Numbered from the stretch's first letter, positions 52,634-61,373 are shown. The stretch: DNA of 64,000 nucleotides from Streptococcus sp. 263_SSPC (GCF_001071995.1 NZ_JVNU01000049.1:26427-90426), one strand, 5' to 3'. Notes: generated from the letters alone by a model not told the origin. Program-made: numbers and translations.

Positions 52634-55600
52634 ATGGGAATTAAAAATGCCATTAAGAAAATGGCTGGAAAAGCTGGAGACCAAGTTGCTAAGTTATCTT
52701 CTTTGAGTCCAGAACAGTTAGAAAACGTACAGTTATTACGTGAAAAATATTTGCTAGAAACTCCGAATCCAAACGATGCTACTGCGCGTGAGTTGACGGA
52801 ACGTTTGATGGCTGCAAGCAGTGTCGAAATCTTTAATGCATATCTTCCGCAGATTAAGGACCTTTACTTGCCACTCAATAATGAGGCTGAATTTGGAAAA
52901 GAGTTTGATGATGCGCATAACATTCGCTACATCAACATTACAAAATGGGTTACAGATAAGAAAGAAAATAACTTAGAAAAACTGGTTAATGTCTACGCAG
53001 TACTTTCTAACGATGATTGCAACATTGCTTTAGTGTTTGATCGTAAACAGAATACGACTAATGTGTATTTAGCAGTTGTGAATAACAAAAATTCAACGAG
53101 TAGTACTGATGTTGATAACTATAAGAATCAAATCGTTGAAGCAATAAGAGGTAATTTTCCTGGAGCTGAGTGGAAAGAAGAGGGGTTAGGCGTATTACCT
53201 TGCTTTATCGAAGATAAAAAATATTCTGTCGCAACGGCTTCCAATATTCCAGCGGAAAAATCAGAAAAGTTTATTAGCCAAACGATTGAAAAACTAATTG
53301 ATGGGATTGTTCCAGAAACGAAAAAGAAAGAATATACGATTATTCTTTTAGCGACTCCGATTCTTGATGTAGAAGATAGAAAAATAAAATTGGGAGAATT
53401 CTATTCAGGCTTAGCCCCTTATGCTTCCTGGTCTACAAATTTCCAAAGAACAGAGAACGAAAGTGTTAGTTCATCTGCGACTGTTGGTGTGAATGTTGGG
53501 GCCAGTGCTGGAGTCCAGAACGGAGTCAATACTGCTATTACAGAGAGTCAAGGTACATCTGATAGCAGTGCTCGTACAGATACCGAATCTGCAAGTGATA
53601 CAGCTACGACTGGTGAATCTTATACAAAAAGTGACACGCATAGTACTTCGGAAGGTACAAGTGAAACGAATGCTGAATCAACAGGTTATACTGAAACACA
53701 AGGCGGAGGATCATCTGCAGGAGTATCTGCAGGAGCTCATGGCTTCGGTGTGAATGCCGCAACTCAAGTTAACTATGGCGAAGCCTGGAATAGTAGCACT
53801 GCCAAATCTCTTGGAAAAACTGCAGTCGAAACAATTGCTAAGGGAACTGCAAAGACTTTGGCTGATAGTACTAGCAGAACGGTAGGAACAGCGGTTGCGA
53901 ACACTCTAGGTCGAGCAGTTACTAATTCGATTGCGGCGACAAATGGCGCTACTAAGAGCGTAGGATTTGGTGCAAATATTGGTGCGAACTTTGCTCGTTC
54001 TTCTACGACTACAGTTATGCTAGGTAAAAACGAAGGAATCACACAGAACTTTACGAACTTTAATATTCAATACGCGTTGGAAATGCTTAAAGGACAGATG
54101 AAACGTTTCGAACAGAGTACGGCGCTTGGAATGTGGGATTTTGCAGCTTACGTGATTAGTGAAGATCCAAATGTAGCGAATAACGTGGCTCATTCGTATT
54201 TAGCGCTAACGCTTGGTGAAGATTCATATATGTCTAAATCTGCCATCAATACTTGGCGTGGAAATGTAGAAGATGAGGCTGGGCAAGCAAAAGAAATCAC
54301 TGAGTATATTAAGACACTTCGTCATCCAGTGTTTGGATTGAATCCTGCAGTGGTAGGAAAGATAGAGGATAATGAAGTGAAACTTGAGGTAGACGAAGAA
54401 ACTGAATTTATCGTTTATCCGCCGATTGTAACTGCAACCACGAGTCTATCTGGAAAAGAATTGGCATACTCATTGAACTTCCCTAAAAAATCAGTTGCAG
54501 GCCTTCCTGTACTAGAATGTGTTGAATTTGGAAGAAATGTAGTGACCTATGATGATGTTTATCGAGGTGAATCCGAAATTAAACTCGGTCATGTATTCCA
54601 TATGAATCGAATGGAAAATACAGAAGTGGCTCTCTCTAAACAATCGTTAGCTTCACATACATTTATTACGGGTAGTACCGGTTCAGGTAAGAGTAATACG
54701 GTCTACCAGATGATTGAGCGTGCTAGAAAACAAGGGGTTAAGTTCCTTGTGGTAGAGCCAGCTAAAGGTGAATATAAGAATGTGTTTGGTCATAGAAATG
54801 ATGTGACAGTATTGGGGACGAATCCACTTGTCAGCGAACTTCTCAGAATCAATCCATTCAGTTTCCCTAAAAACATTCATGTTCTAGAACATATGGATCG
54901 ATTAGTAGAAATCTTTAATGTTTGTTGGCCAATGTATGCGGCAATGCCAGCAGTATTAAAGAGTGCTGTTGAAAAGTCATACGTAGATTGTGGCTGGGAT
55001 CTTGTTAAATCCCAAAACAAATATGACGAAGAGTTATATCCAACCTTTGCGGATGTGGCTAGAAATGTGAAAAGCATTATTGATTCAAGTGAATATGATG
55101 CGGAAAATAAAGGGGCCTATAAAGGTTCGTTACTAACAAGATTAGAATCTTTATGTAACGGAATTAACGGAATGATTTTTGTTTCGGATGAAATTGGCGC
55201 GACACAATTGTTTGATGAGAATGTGATTGTCGACCTTAGCCGTGTCGGTTCTAGTGAAACAAAATCGCTAATCATGGGAATGCTAGTATTAAAACTGCAA
55301 GAGTACCGTATGTCTCAAGCAAACGGAATGAACGCTGAGTTGAATCATATTACGGTCCTTGAAGAAGCCCATAATCTATTAAGAAGAACTTCAAGTGAAC
55401 GTTCGTCAGAAGGAAGCAACTTACTCGGAAAGAGTGTTGAGATGCTTTCAAATGCGATTGCGGAAATGCGTACGTATGGAGAAGGATTTATTATTGTTGA
55501 CCAAGCACCGGGATTGATGGATATGTCGGTGATTCGAAATACGAATACGAAAATTATTCTCCGACTTCCAGACCAAACGGATAGAGAGTTGGTCGGAAGA

Positions 55601-56200
55601 GCAGCGAATCTGAATGAAGATCAAATTACAGAATTGGCAAAACTTCCTTGTGGGGTCGGGGCTGTATACCAAAATGAATGGGTACAACCTGTCTTATGTA
55701 AGGTTGATAGAGTCGATATCGATGAAAAGCCATATCAATATACTCCTAAGAAGCTTGATGGAGATTACAAAATTGATATAGAAGTATTCTTGTTAGATTA
55801 CATCATGGAAAGAGGGATTTTCAGAAGAGCGAATAAGGAAGACTTGAGGGTAATTAAGTCGAGAGTGATTCACTCAAACTTAGACACACAAGTGAAGTGC
55901 AAGTTTATGGATTATCTTGAAAAAGACGGAGAAGAGGCGTGGGCTGCTTTCAGACAGCTCGTCTATGATTTCTTCTCTGTAGAAGATACCATTATTAAAG
56001 TAAAACACACTAACGATATTATTGAGTGGACACGTGAACTTGTTGAACAGTTAAAGCCGTCTATAAAGCTTTACTCCAACAAGCAAATTAATACGGCCGT
56101 AAGGTTAATTTTATATGAGCAACAATTGCGGGATGCGTCCTACGATGGAGTGTTGACGAGATTTACGGAAGTATATCAAGAAAAAGGGAGGGTGTTCTAA
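52634..56200 (+). CDS. HerA/DUF87-type ATPase with large Ser/Thr/Ala/Gly-rich insert
   Basis: A 1188-residue protein. Residues 1-270 form a domain I do not recognise. Residues about 276-465 are low complexity: first Ser/Thr repeats (TESQGTSDSSARTDTESASD), then Ala/Gly/Val stretches. The ATPase follows, with Walker A GSTGSGKSNT at about residue 678, EPAKGEYKNVFG, Walker B ITVLEEAHNLLRR near 905, the sensor IIVDQAPGLMD and RLPDQTDRELVGRAANL. This is the HerA/FtsK DUF87 type. HerA ATPases drive hexameric translocases in defence and secretion. The start follows GAAGGGGT; the stop shares one base with the next ATG. Confidence 0.83.
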   Translation: MGIKNAIKKMAGKAGDQVAKLSSLSPEQLENVQLLREKYLLETPNPNDATARELTERLMAASSVEIFNAYLPQIKDLYLPLNNEAEFGKEFDDAHNIRYINITKWVTDKKENNLEKLVNVYAVLSNDDCNIALVFDRKQNTTNVYLAVVNNKNSTSSTDVDNYKNQIVEAIRGNFPGAEWKEEGLGVLPCFIEDKKYSVATASNIPAEKSEKFISQTIEKLIDGIVPETKKKEYTIILLATPILDVEDRKIKLGEFYSGLAPYASWSTNFQRTENESVSSSATVGVNVGASAGVQNGVNTAITESQGTSDSSARTDTESASDTATTGESYTKSDTHSTSEGTSETNAESTGYTETQGGGSSAGVSAGAHGFGVNAATQVNYGEAWNSSTAKSLGKTAVETIAKGTAKTLADSTSRTVGTAVANTLGRAVTNSIAATNGATKSVGFGANIGANFARSSTTTVMLGKNEGITQNFTNFNIQYALEMLKGQMKRFEQSTALGMWDFAAYVISEDPNVANNVAHSYLALTLGEDSYMSKSAINTWRGNVEDEAGQAKEITEYIKTLRHPVFGLNPAVVGKIEDNEVKLEVDEETEFIVYPPIVTATTSLSGKELAYSLNFPKKSVAGLPVLECVEFGRNVVTYDDVYRGESEIKLGHVFHMNRMENTEVALSKQSLASHTFITGSTGSGKSNTVYQMIERARKQGVKFLVVEPAKGEYKNVFGHRNDVTVLGTNPLVSELLRINPFSFPKNIHVLEHMDRLVEIFNVCWPMYAAMPAVLKSAVEKSYVDCGWDLVKSQNKYDEELYPTFADVARNVKSIIDSSEYDAENKGAYKGSLLTRLESLCNGINGMIFVSDEIGATQLFDENVIVDLSRVGSSETKSLIMGMLVLKLQEYRMSQANGMNAELNHITVLEEAHNLLRRTSSERSSEGSNLLGKSVEMLSNAIAEMRTYGEGFIIVDQAPGLMDMSVIRNTNTKIILRLPDQTDRELVGRAANLNEDQITELAKLPCGVGAVYQNEWVQPVLCKVDRVDIDEKPYQYTPKKLDGDYKIDIEVFLLDYIMERGIFRRANKEDLRVIKSRVIHSNLDTQVKCKFMDYLEKDGEEAWAAFRQLVYDFFSVEDTIIKVKHTNDIIEWTRELVEQLKPSIKLYSNKQINTAVRLILYEQQLRDASYDGVLTRFTEVYQEKGRVF

Positions 56201-56901
56201 TGAATGAGATAAAATCTTTAGAAACGGCGGAAATTAAAGTGACAGCCGTTGAGAAATCTATTGAGATTGAACCGCAAACAGAGCTGACTTTAGAAGAAGC
56301 AAAAGGAATCTTAGAAGCGTCGTTTTCTGTTGATAATATTGAAGCGGATGAGTATGAATTTGGAGGGAAGTATAATTCCTATGAAGCTCGATTGAATCAA
56401 GTGCCACGAGATGGCGAAAACGGAACGTTCGAAGGCGAACGAGGTCATTCTAAGTTTATTCCATCGGACGCAACAGAACGAGGTGCAGCATGTAAAGAGA
56501 AACTTGCAGAATTGGGCAAAGACGGGATTGAGTATAAAGGTCTTGAACCTGATTTTTCTGAGGTGTCATCTGCTACTGTTACAATCGATAATATGACGGA
56601 AAATCGTAATGATTATCAAGAAGATGGTGAATGGAAGGCCGGAAACTTCTCTCAAGCGGATGCTAAACTAGCCGAACAATGGAATACGCAAGGCAAAGAT
56701 GGGAGAACGGATTGGACAGACAAGGATGTCTATAATTTCAGAAAAGATCCAGAGCAAAAGTACACTTGGCATGAGCGTTGTGATACAAAAACAATGGATT
56801 TAGTACCAAGTGATATTCATCAGTGTTGCAAACATCTAGGCGGTGTGTCTGAATGTAAAGTTCGCGATGCTCAAAATAACGGAGGTGAATTTGATGAGTA
56901 A
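56200..56901 (+). CDS. HNH/Endonuclease VII-type nuclease (probable toxin)
   Basis: A 233-residue acidic protein with no signal peptide. GERGHSKFIPSDATERGA (about residues 79-96) is a segment often seen just before HNH toxin domains. The C-terminal core reads FRKDPEQKYTWHERCDTKTM, then DLVPSDIHQCCKHLGGV (residues 180-216): a W-H-E variant of the WHH motif, with H207 and H212 as further candidate catalytic or metal residues. Such domains are DNases of polymorphic toxin systems. It is translationally coupled to the HerA gene (TAATG) and overlaps the next small gene by eight bases, like a toxin before its immunity gene. Confidence 0.75.
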   Translation: MNEIKSLETAEIKVTAVEKSIEIEPQTELTLEEAKGILEASFSVDNIEADEYEFGGKYNSYEARLNQVPRDGENGTFEGERGHSKFIPSDATERGAACKEKLAELGKDGIEYKGLEPDFSEVSSATVTIDNMTENRNDYQEDGEWKAGNFSQADAKLAEQWNTQGKDGRTDWTDKDVYNFRKDPEQKYTWHERCDTKTMDLVPSDIHQCCKHLGGVSECKVRDAQNNGGEFDE

Positions 56902-57268
56902 GATTAAAACTGAAATCTGGGGTAGAGAGTTTGAACTACCAATCATCGTGAAGAAGTTTAGTGGAGAAGATAGTACAGAAACACAAAAGGAAGCAGTAGA
57001 ACGATTTAAGAACAACTTACAATTGATTAACGCTGCAAAACCCGAAGTTGTGAAATACATCTTAGAAAACGGCTTGAAGGACAATGGCATTACAGAGGTA
57101 GATAACATCTTCAAGTATGTCATTCCTAAAACAATCTCTGTTCCGCAAGTTAAGGATAGAGTTGTAGCTGTAATGTGCGACTTTAAATTCGACATGGAAA
57201 ATGGCTTAGCCATCATTTTCGAAAACGAAAAATTCAAAGAAGTCGGATACCAAGACTTAGTGTTATAA
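56894..57268 (+). CDS. Small probable immunity protein (DUF6985-like)
   Basis: A 124-residue protein starting MSKIKTEIWGREFELPIIVK at 56894 after GGAGGTGA; the longer frame to 56843 lies inside the nuclease gene. It is slightly acidic, without signal or membrane parts, and ends in MCDFKFDMENGLAIIFENEK. The N-terminal G-R-x-F-x-L-P pattern and the C-terminal D-x-E-x-G-x-A-I segment remind me of DUF6985 proteins found next to nuclease toxins; this match is from memory. Position directly behind and overlapping the HNH gene makes an antitoxin or immunity role the best inference. Confidence 0.65.
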   Translation: MSKIKTEIWGREFELPIIVKKFSGEDSTETQKEAVERFKNNLQLINAAKPEVVKYILENGLKDNGITEVDNIFKYVIPKTISVPQVKDRVVAVMCDFKFDMENGLAIIFENEKFKEVGYQDLVL

Positions 57269-57291
57269 AGCTAGCAGAAATATAGAATGAG

Positions 57292-57326
57292 AAAGCTTAG
57301 AAATCGCGTATTTCTAAGCTTTTTTG
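57292..57326 (+). terminator. Terminator after the GTPase-HerA-HNH operon
   Basis: AAAGCTTAGAAAT and ATTTCTAAGCTTT pair around five bases and end in T residues. It separates this operon from the CBASS operon. Confidence 0.88.
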
Positions 57327-57351
57327 TATAGAAAATATATAAAAATCGATA

Positions 57352-57380
57352 TTGATTGTGAAAGGTTGAACGGGTAGAAT
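57352..57380 (+). promoter_or_regulatory. Promoter of the CBASS operon
   Basis: TTGATT (57352-57357) and TAGAAT (57375-57380) are separated by 17 bases, about 50 bases before the first ATG. Confidence 0.6.
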
Positions 57381-57431
57381 TGTAAGGTGAAAGGATAAAT
57401 TGTTAAAGTAAATATAATTAGGAGGATAAAA

Positions 57432-58538
57432 ATGGCAAACAGAGATAAAGTTATATGGGAATCGCTATCTAATTTGGATTTATCTCCAACAATGGAGAAA
57501 AATGCAAGAGATAAATATAATGCGTTGGCAAAATATTTTGAGGAGCAAGGGCTAGATTCAACCTTTTATCCACAAGGGTCATTCTTGATAGGTACAACAA
57601 TTCGGCCGTACCGCGATGGAAAAAATCATGATTATGATTTAGATGTTTTGGTGATACTTAACAGAAAAAAAGAAGATACAGATGCAAAAAGTGTAAAAAA
57701 TGATATCGGGGCATGTTTAAAAGAAAGCGGTATTTATTCAGATAAATTAGAGAAAGAAGATAGAAACTGTTGGACTCTGAAATATGCAAAGGTAACTGAT
57801 GAAATTGGTTTTTCATTGGATATCGTTCCATCTGTAGAAGAAGATATCTTAATAAAGAATCAAATTGTTAATTCAGGAGTTTCGGACTTATTAGTAGCGA
57901 AAACCGTTGCGATAACAGACAAAGAAACTTATGAATACAAATGGCTTACAAGTAATTCGCTTGGATTTGGGGAGTGGTTCTTAGAAATAAGTAATAAGCA
58001 TTTGACGACTGGTATGAGAATTCAGCAATATAACAAGTTGCCGGAAAATATAAGAAGTCTTTTTTTAAGTTCGGAAGAAATACCTGTTTACTATTATAGA
58101 TCAAATTTGCAAAGGGCTGTACAATTTATCAAGAGACATAGGGATATTTACTATGATAGAAGTAGATTAGAAGGGGACAAACCATCATCGATCATACTAT
58201 CTGCCTTAATTGCAGATAGTATAAAAGATGAAAGTTTTTTATCGGTTGTTGATATAGTTAATACTTTTATAACTAAATATAGAAATAAAAGTATTTCGAT
58301 AATGCAATATGGTGAGATCTTAAATCCTGTTGATTTGAGAGAAAATCTTATCGAAAGATATACGGTTAACAGGTTAAAAAATATGGATACATGGATTGAA
58401 GAGTTAAGTAGGTTTATGAGTATTGATGATGAGTCGCAATTCAAAAGAAGTATTCATAATGACATTAATATGGAGGTCTTTGGTGAATTTTTCCAAAATC
58501 CAACAAAAATTACACCAACTAAACCTTGGAAAAAATAG
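57432..58538 (+). CDS. CBASS cyclic-oligonucleotide synthase (CD-NTase)
   Basis: A 368-residue nucleotidyltransferase of the cGAS/DncV-like class. PQGSFLIGTTIRP (GS at residues 49-50) is followed by DYDLDVLVIL with the DxD pair D69/D71, and the third acid is D130 in GFSLDIVPSV. After phage infection such enzymes make a cyclic nucleotide that activates an effector. The C-terminus ends in TPTKPWKK, not glycine. It is the first gene of a three-gene operon with an E2-like protein and an S-4TM effector, a short type II CBASS. AGGAGG at 57420-57425 fixes the start. The nucleotide product cannot be told from sequence. Confidence 0.9.
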   Translation: MANRDKVIWESLSNLDLSPTMEKNARDKYNALAKYFEEQGLDSTFYPQGSFLIGTTIRPYRDGKNHDYDLDVLVILNRKKEDTDAKSVKNDIGACLKESGIYSDKLEKEDRNCWTLKYAKVTDEIGFSLDIVPSVEEDILIKNQIVNSGVSDLLVAKTVAITDKETYEYKWLTSNSLGFGEWFLEISNKHLTTGMRIQQYNKLPENIRSLFLSSEEIPVYYYRSNLQRAVQFIKRHRDIYYDRSRLEGDKPSSIILSALIADSIKDESFLSVVDIVNTFITKYRNKSISIMQYGEILNPVDLRENLIERYTVNRLKNMDTWIEELSRFMSIDDESQFKRSIHNDINMEVFGEFFQNPTKITPTKPWKK

Positions 58539-59205
58539 CATGAGTTATAAATTAGTTTCTGAAATTGAAAGTATACTAGAGAATCAACCGAGATTAACTT
58601 TGATTGAAAATGCAGAAGAGTACACCATTCAAGGGGAATATAAATATTCATTAGAATATAATTGTTGTATTGCGCAAGGGGAACGGGAAATAAAACTAAC
58701 AGTTAATAAAAATTTTCCCAATTATATCCCTGAACTGTATATTTTTGACCCTCCGAAAGATATTGAACATATTTATCCAAATGGGAAAGTTTGTTTAGCT
58801 ACAATTGGAGAAATGATTTGTTTTATGAATGAGAATAAGTCTTTTATCGCTTTTGTTGAAAGGTTTGTACATGCTTTTCTTTATACATTAGATTGGTTTG
58901 AAAAATATAAGACATATCCTTTTGGGGATAGAAAACATGGATATAGAGGGGCTCTTGAATATTATTTAGATGATTTAGGGCTGACAACAGAACAATATAG
59001 AAAAATGGCGGCTATGATTTATTTTAATCAATATAGAGGACATCAGCCTTGCATCTGTGGTTCAGGAAAAAGATTACGAGATTGTCATGGCCAATATATT
59101 CTACCGTTTATTAATAACGATGAATATAAACAAGAGTTTCTAAAAGAAGCAAGTTCGATACTTACGGAGGATAATACACATGAGACCAGAAACTCCTCAA
59201 AATAA
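58483..59205 (+). CDS. CBASS E2-like conjugation protein with C-terminal SEC-C motif
   Basis: About 240 residues if translation starts at the GTG 58483, which lies six bases after GGAGG (58472-58476); the ATG at 58540 has only a weak signal. The E2 fold is shown by PNYIPELYIFDPP and HIYPNGKVCLATIGEM, with Cys104 as the likely active-site cysteine in the H-x-x-P-x-G-x-x-C-L motif. The C-terminus has a SEC-C zinc-binding motif, CICGSGKRLRDCHG (residues 190-203). E2-only proteins in short type II CBASS modify the CD-NTase. The gene overlaps the synthase by 56 bases and the effector by 26. Confidence 0.85.
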   Translation: MNFSKIQQKLHQLNLGKNSMSYKLVSEIESILENQPRLTLIENAEEYTIQGEYKYSLEYNCCIAQGEREIKLTVNKNFPNYIPELYIFDPPKDIEHIYPNGKVCLATIGEMICFMNENKSFIAFVERFVHAFLYTLDWFEKYKTYPFGDRKHGYRGALEYYLDDLGLTTEQYRKMAAMIYFNQYRGHQPCICGSGKRLRDCHGQYILPFINNDEYKQEFLKEASSILTEDNTHETRNSSK

Positions 59206-59959
59206 TAGTTTTGTTATCTCTAAAAGGTTAGCTAGCCTTCAATGCTTTTTTAACTCCCTAACACCTATAATAGCTATTTATCAGGCGATAAAAGGGGGTA
59301 TCCCGCATACTATTTTCTTATATTTAACGTCTTTATTATTAGTTTTAGACTTCGTGCTTACTTATGGTCGAGATTATTATTTTGATGAGGGTCATCAACT
59401 TACAACATTGGGACTTTTTGATAATAGTTTTAATGAAAAACGACTCCCAAACTATGATAGCGAACCATATTATAATAACTCGTCTATTAATACGATGGAA
59501 ATAAAGTTATTAGCAAATATTCACGAAAACGCATTATTCACTTCTCGTATTGCAAAGAAAATGACTACAATGTATTTTGTACTATCTGGTATCGTTTTAC
59601 TAAGTTTTTTATCAAATGTTTTCTTAAATGGTATGGACGACTATTCATCAATAATATTAGGTATTTTACTGTCTGGTAGTATTTTAAATAGAGGTCTTAA
59701 AATAAATAATCTTAAAAAAAGATCTGAAGAAGTATATAAAAGTGCTAATGAATTATGCAACTACTATGAAAAACAAATATTAATAGAAGAGAGTTTCATA
59801 TCGAAAGTACTTTTATTGTTGTTAAAATATGAAAATACAGTATTTGAGTCGAAAATTATTCTTTCGAAAAGGATATTTTTAGAATTAAATAATGATCTTA
59901 GCAAAGAATGGAACATAATTAAAAATAAATATTCTATATATACAAATACGCACTCTTGA
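59180..59959 (+). CDS. CBASS effector with S-4TM domain
   Basis: A 259-residue membrane protein with helices at about residues 22-38, 42-62, 131-150 and 154-172, arranged as two hairpins with a cytoplasmic middle part (TYGRDYYFDEGHQLTTLGLF). This is the layout of the SMODS-associated 4TM (S-4TM) effectors, which are thought to disrupt the membrane when activated by the cyclic nucleotide. It starts inside the E2 gene after ACGGAGGA. The downstream terminator at 60030 ends the operon. Confidence 0.82.
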   Translation: MRPETPQNNSFVISKRLASLQCFFNSLTPIIAIYQAIKGGIPHTIFLYLTSLLLVLDFVLTYGRDYYFDEGHQLTTLGLFDNSFNEKRLPNYDSEPYYNNSSINTMEIKLLANIHENALFTSRIAKKMTTMYFVLSGIVLLSFLSNVFLNGMDDYSSIILGILLSGSILNRGLKINNLKKRSEEVYKSANELCNYYEKQILIEESFISKVLLLLLKYENTVFESKIILSKRIFLELNNDLSKEWNIIKNKYSIYTNTHS

Positions 59960-59966
59960 GAATCGT

Positions 59967-60047
59967 ATGCATGTTTTTACCTTTGAGCAAGAAACGACAG
60001 AAGTAAAACAGAAAATATTATTAACGGATGAAGCACATGGCTTTTAG
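59967..60047 (+). pseudogene. Possible remnant of a gene 3' end
   Basis: A short frame reads MHVFTFEQETTEVKQKILLT then DEAHGF and stops inside a terminator stem. The ending directly at a terminator hairpin suggests the tail of a resident gene whose front was lost when the defence island arrived. It could also be chance. Confidence 0.3.
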
Positions 60048-60066
60048 TACACGGCCGTGTGCTTTT
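60030..60066 (+). terminator. Terminator after the CBASS operon
   Basis: AAGCACATGGC and GCCGTGTGCTT arms pair around about ten bases and run into TTTT. Confidence 0.75.
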
Positions 60067-60162
60067 TAGTGCCGAAATTTTCTTGCAACCGTTGTCTTAC
60101 GTTTGCCATCCACCCGCCCCTAATCGTATACTAACGATGTACAACCATTAAGGAGGCTTTTT

Positions 60163-61299
60163 ATGTTTTTATCGGAAGAGTTATTACAAGAAATTCATGA
60201 GCGTGCACCGCGTTACGACAAAGAGAATGCGTGGCCTGCGGAAGACTATGCAGCGCTAAAAGAGGCAGGATACTTGAAGGCGTTCGTGCCAAAAGAGTAC
60301 GGCGGTTTCGGTTTATCTCTTAAAGAAATTGCGCAGGAACAAACGCGTCTTGCGATGGCGGCTCCAGGGACTGCGCTTGGGGTGAACATGCACCAAATTA
60401 TTGTCGGCCTTGGCAAGCACATGGTTCGTTTTGGCAACAAGAAGGGAGAACAAATCCTTCGCGATGCTGCAGAAGGCAAGTTGTTAGCGTTTGGGATTTC
60501 TGAACCATCGAACGATCGCGTGTTATTCGGTTCGATTTCTGAGGCTCGTCCTGAAGAGAACGGCGCGTATCGTTTCTACGGCAAGAAAGTCTTCCTATCA
60601 ATGGGCAAATATTGCGACAAGTTGGTTTCATTTGGGCAAGATAATACAGGCGAGTCACCACTCTCAGTTTTTGCGTATTTAACACCAGACAAAGAAACGT
60701 TCATCGTAAAAGACGACTGGGATACAATGGGCATGCGTGCGACGCAATCAAACAGCGTTGAGTTGAAAGGTATCTTCGCAGCAGAAGAGCAAATTCTCAC
60801 AAAAGTCGCTCCTGGACCAAGTTTCGATCCAGTGGTATTCGGTATTTTCGCGTACTTCGAAATTTTACTGGCGGCAACGTACTTCGGTATCGGGAAACGT
60901 GCGCTAGAAATCGGAGTAGAAACGGTGAAAACTCGTCACTCTGTATCGAATGATGCGCCTTATGCTAACGACAAAAACATTCGCTGGAGAATTGCGGAAG
61001 CGGCGATTATGCTCGACGGCATTCAACCGCAAATTAACGAGTTGAGCGACACACTTGAATCAAGCACGGAATACAGCTTCATCTGGTTGCCTCGTTTATC
61101 TTCTATTAAGAACCGTTCAGTAGAAGTATCGAAGAAAGCCGTGGAAGAAATCGTCCGTGCATGTGGTGGTAGTTCATACTTCAACCGTACAGAATTATCT
61201 CGCTTATACCGCGATGTGTTGGCTGGCTTGTTCCAACCAAGTGACCAAGAGTCATTACATGATGCGTGGGCAAATATTCTCTTAGGACCGATCCAATAA
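60163..61299 (+). CDS. Acyl-CoA dehydrogenase-family flavoprotein
   Basis: A 378-residue protein with the three-part acyl-CoA dehydrogenase fold: an N-terminal helical domain (WPAEDYAALKEAGYLKAFVP, EYGGFGLSLKEIA), a middle beta domain (LLAFGISEPSNDR, DDWDTMGMRATQSNSVEL) and a C-terminal helical domain (ACGGSSYFNRTELSRLYRD). The ATQSNSVEL stretch takes the place of the FAD-contacting W-I-T strand. It is close to the DszC/NcnH-like branch of flavin-dependent oxidoreductases, so the substrate may not be an acyl-CoA. AAGGAGG precedes the start. Composition returns to that of the core genome. Confidence 0.85.
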   Translation: MFLSEELLQEIHERAPRYDKENAWPAEDYAALKEAGYLKAFVPKEYGGFGLSLKEIAQEQTRLAMAAPGTALGVNMHQIIVGLGKHMVRFGNKKGEQILRDAAEGKLLAFGISEPSNDRVLFGSISEARPEENGAYRFYGKKVFLSMGKYCDKLVSFGQDNTGESPLSVFAYLTPDKETFIVKDDWDTMGMRATQSNSVELKGIFAAEEQILTKVAPGPSFDPVVFGIFAYFEILLAATYFGIGKRALEIGVETVKTRHSVSNDAPYANDKNIRWRIAEAAIMLDGIQPQINELSDTLESSTEYSFIWLPRLSSIKNRSVEVSKKAVEEIVRACGGSSYFNRTELSRLYRDVLAGLFQPSDQESLHDAWANILLGPIQ

Positions 61300-61307
61300 T
61301 TTCATTT

Positions 61308-61353
61308 ATATAGTAGAAAAGCTCGCTTGCGTAGTGCAGGCGAGCTTATTTGT
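61308..61353 (+). repeat. 46-bp repeated terminator, copy 1
   Basis: A hairpin AAGCTCGC / GCGAGCTT inside a 46-bp block that recurs at 62961-63006 with one change. It ends the acyl-CoA dehydrogenase gene. Confidence 0.8.
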
Positions 61354-61373
61354 CGAAAGAAATAGCGAAAGGA

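Noticed and set aside
53461..54030. Ser/Thr-rich stretch as a sign of a cell-wall adhesin
   Set aside because: The protein has no signal peptide or LPXTG motif and contains a clear HerA ATPase domain.
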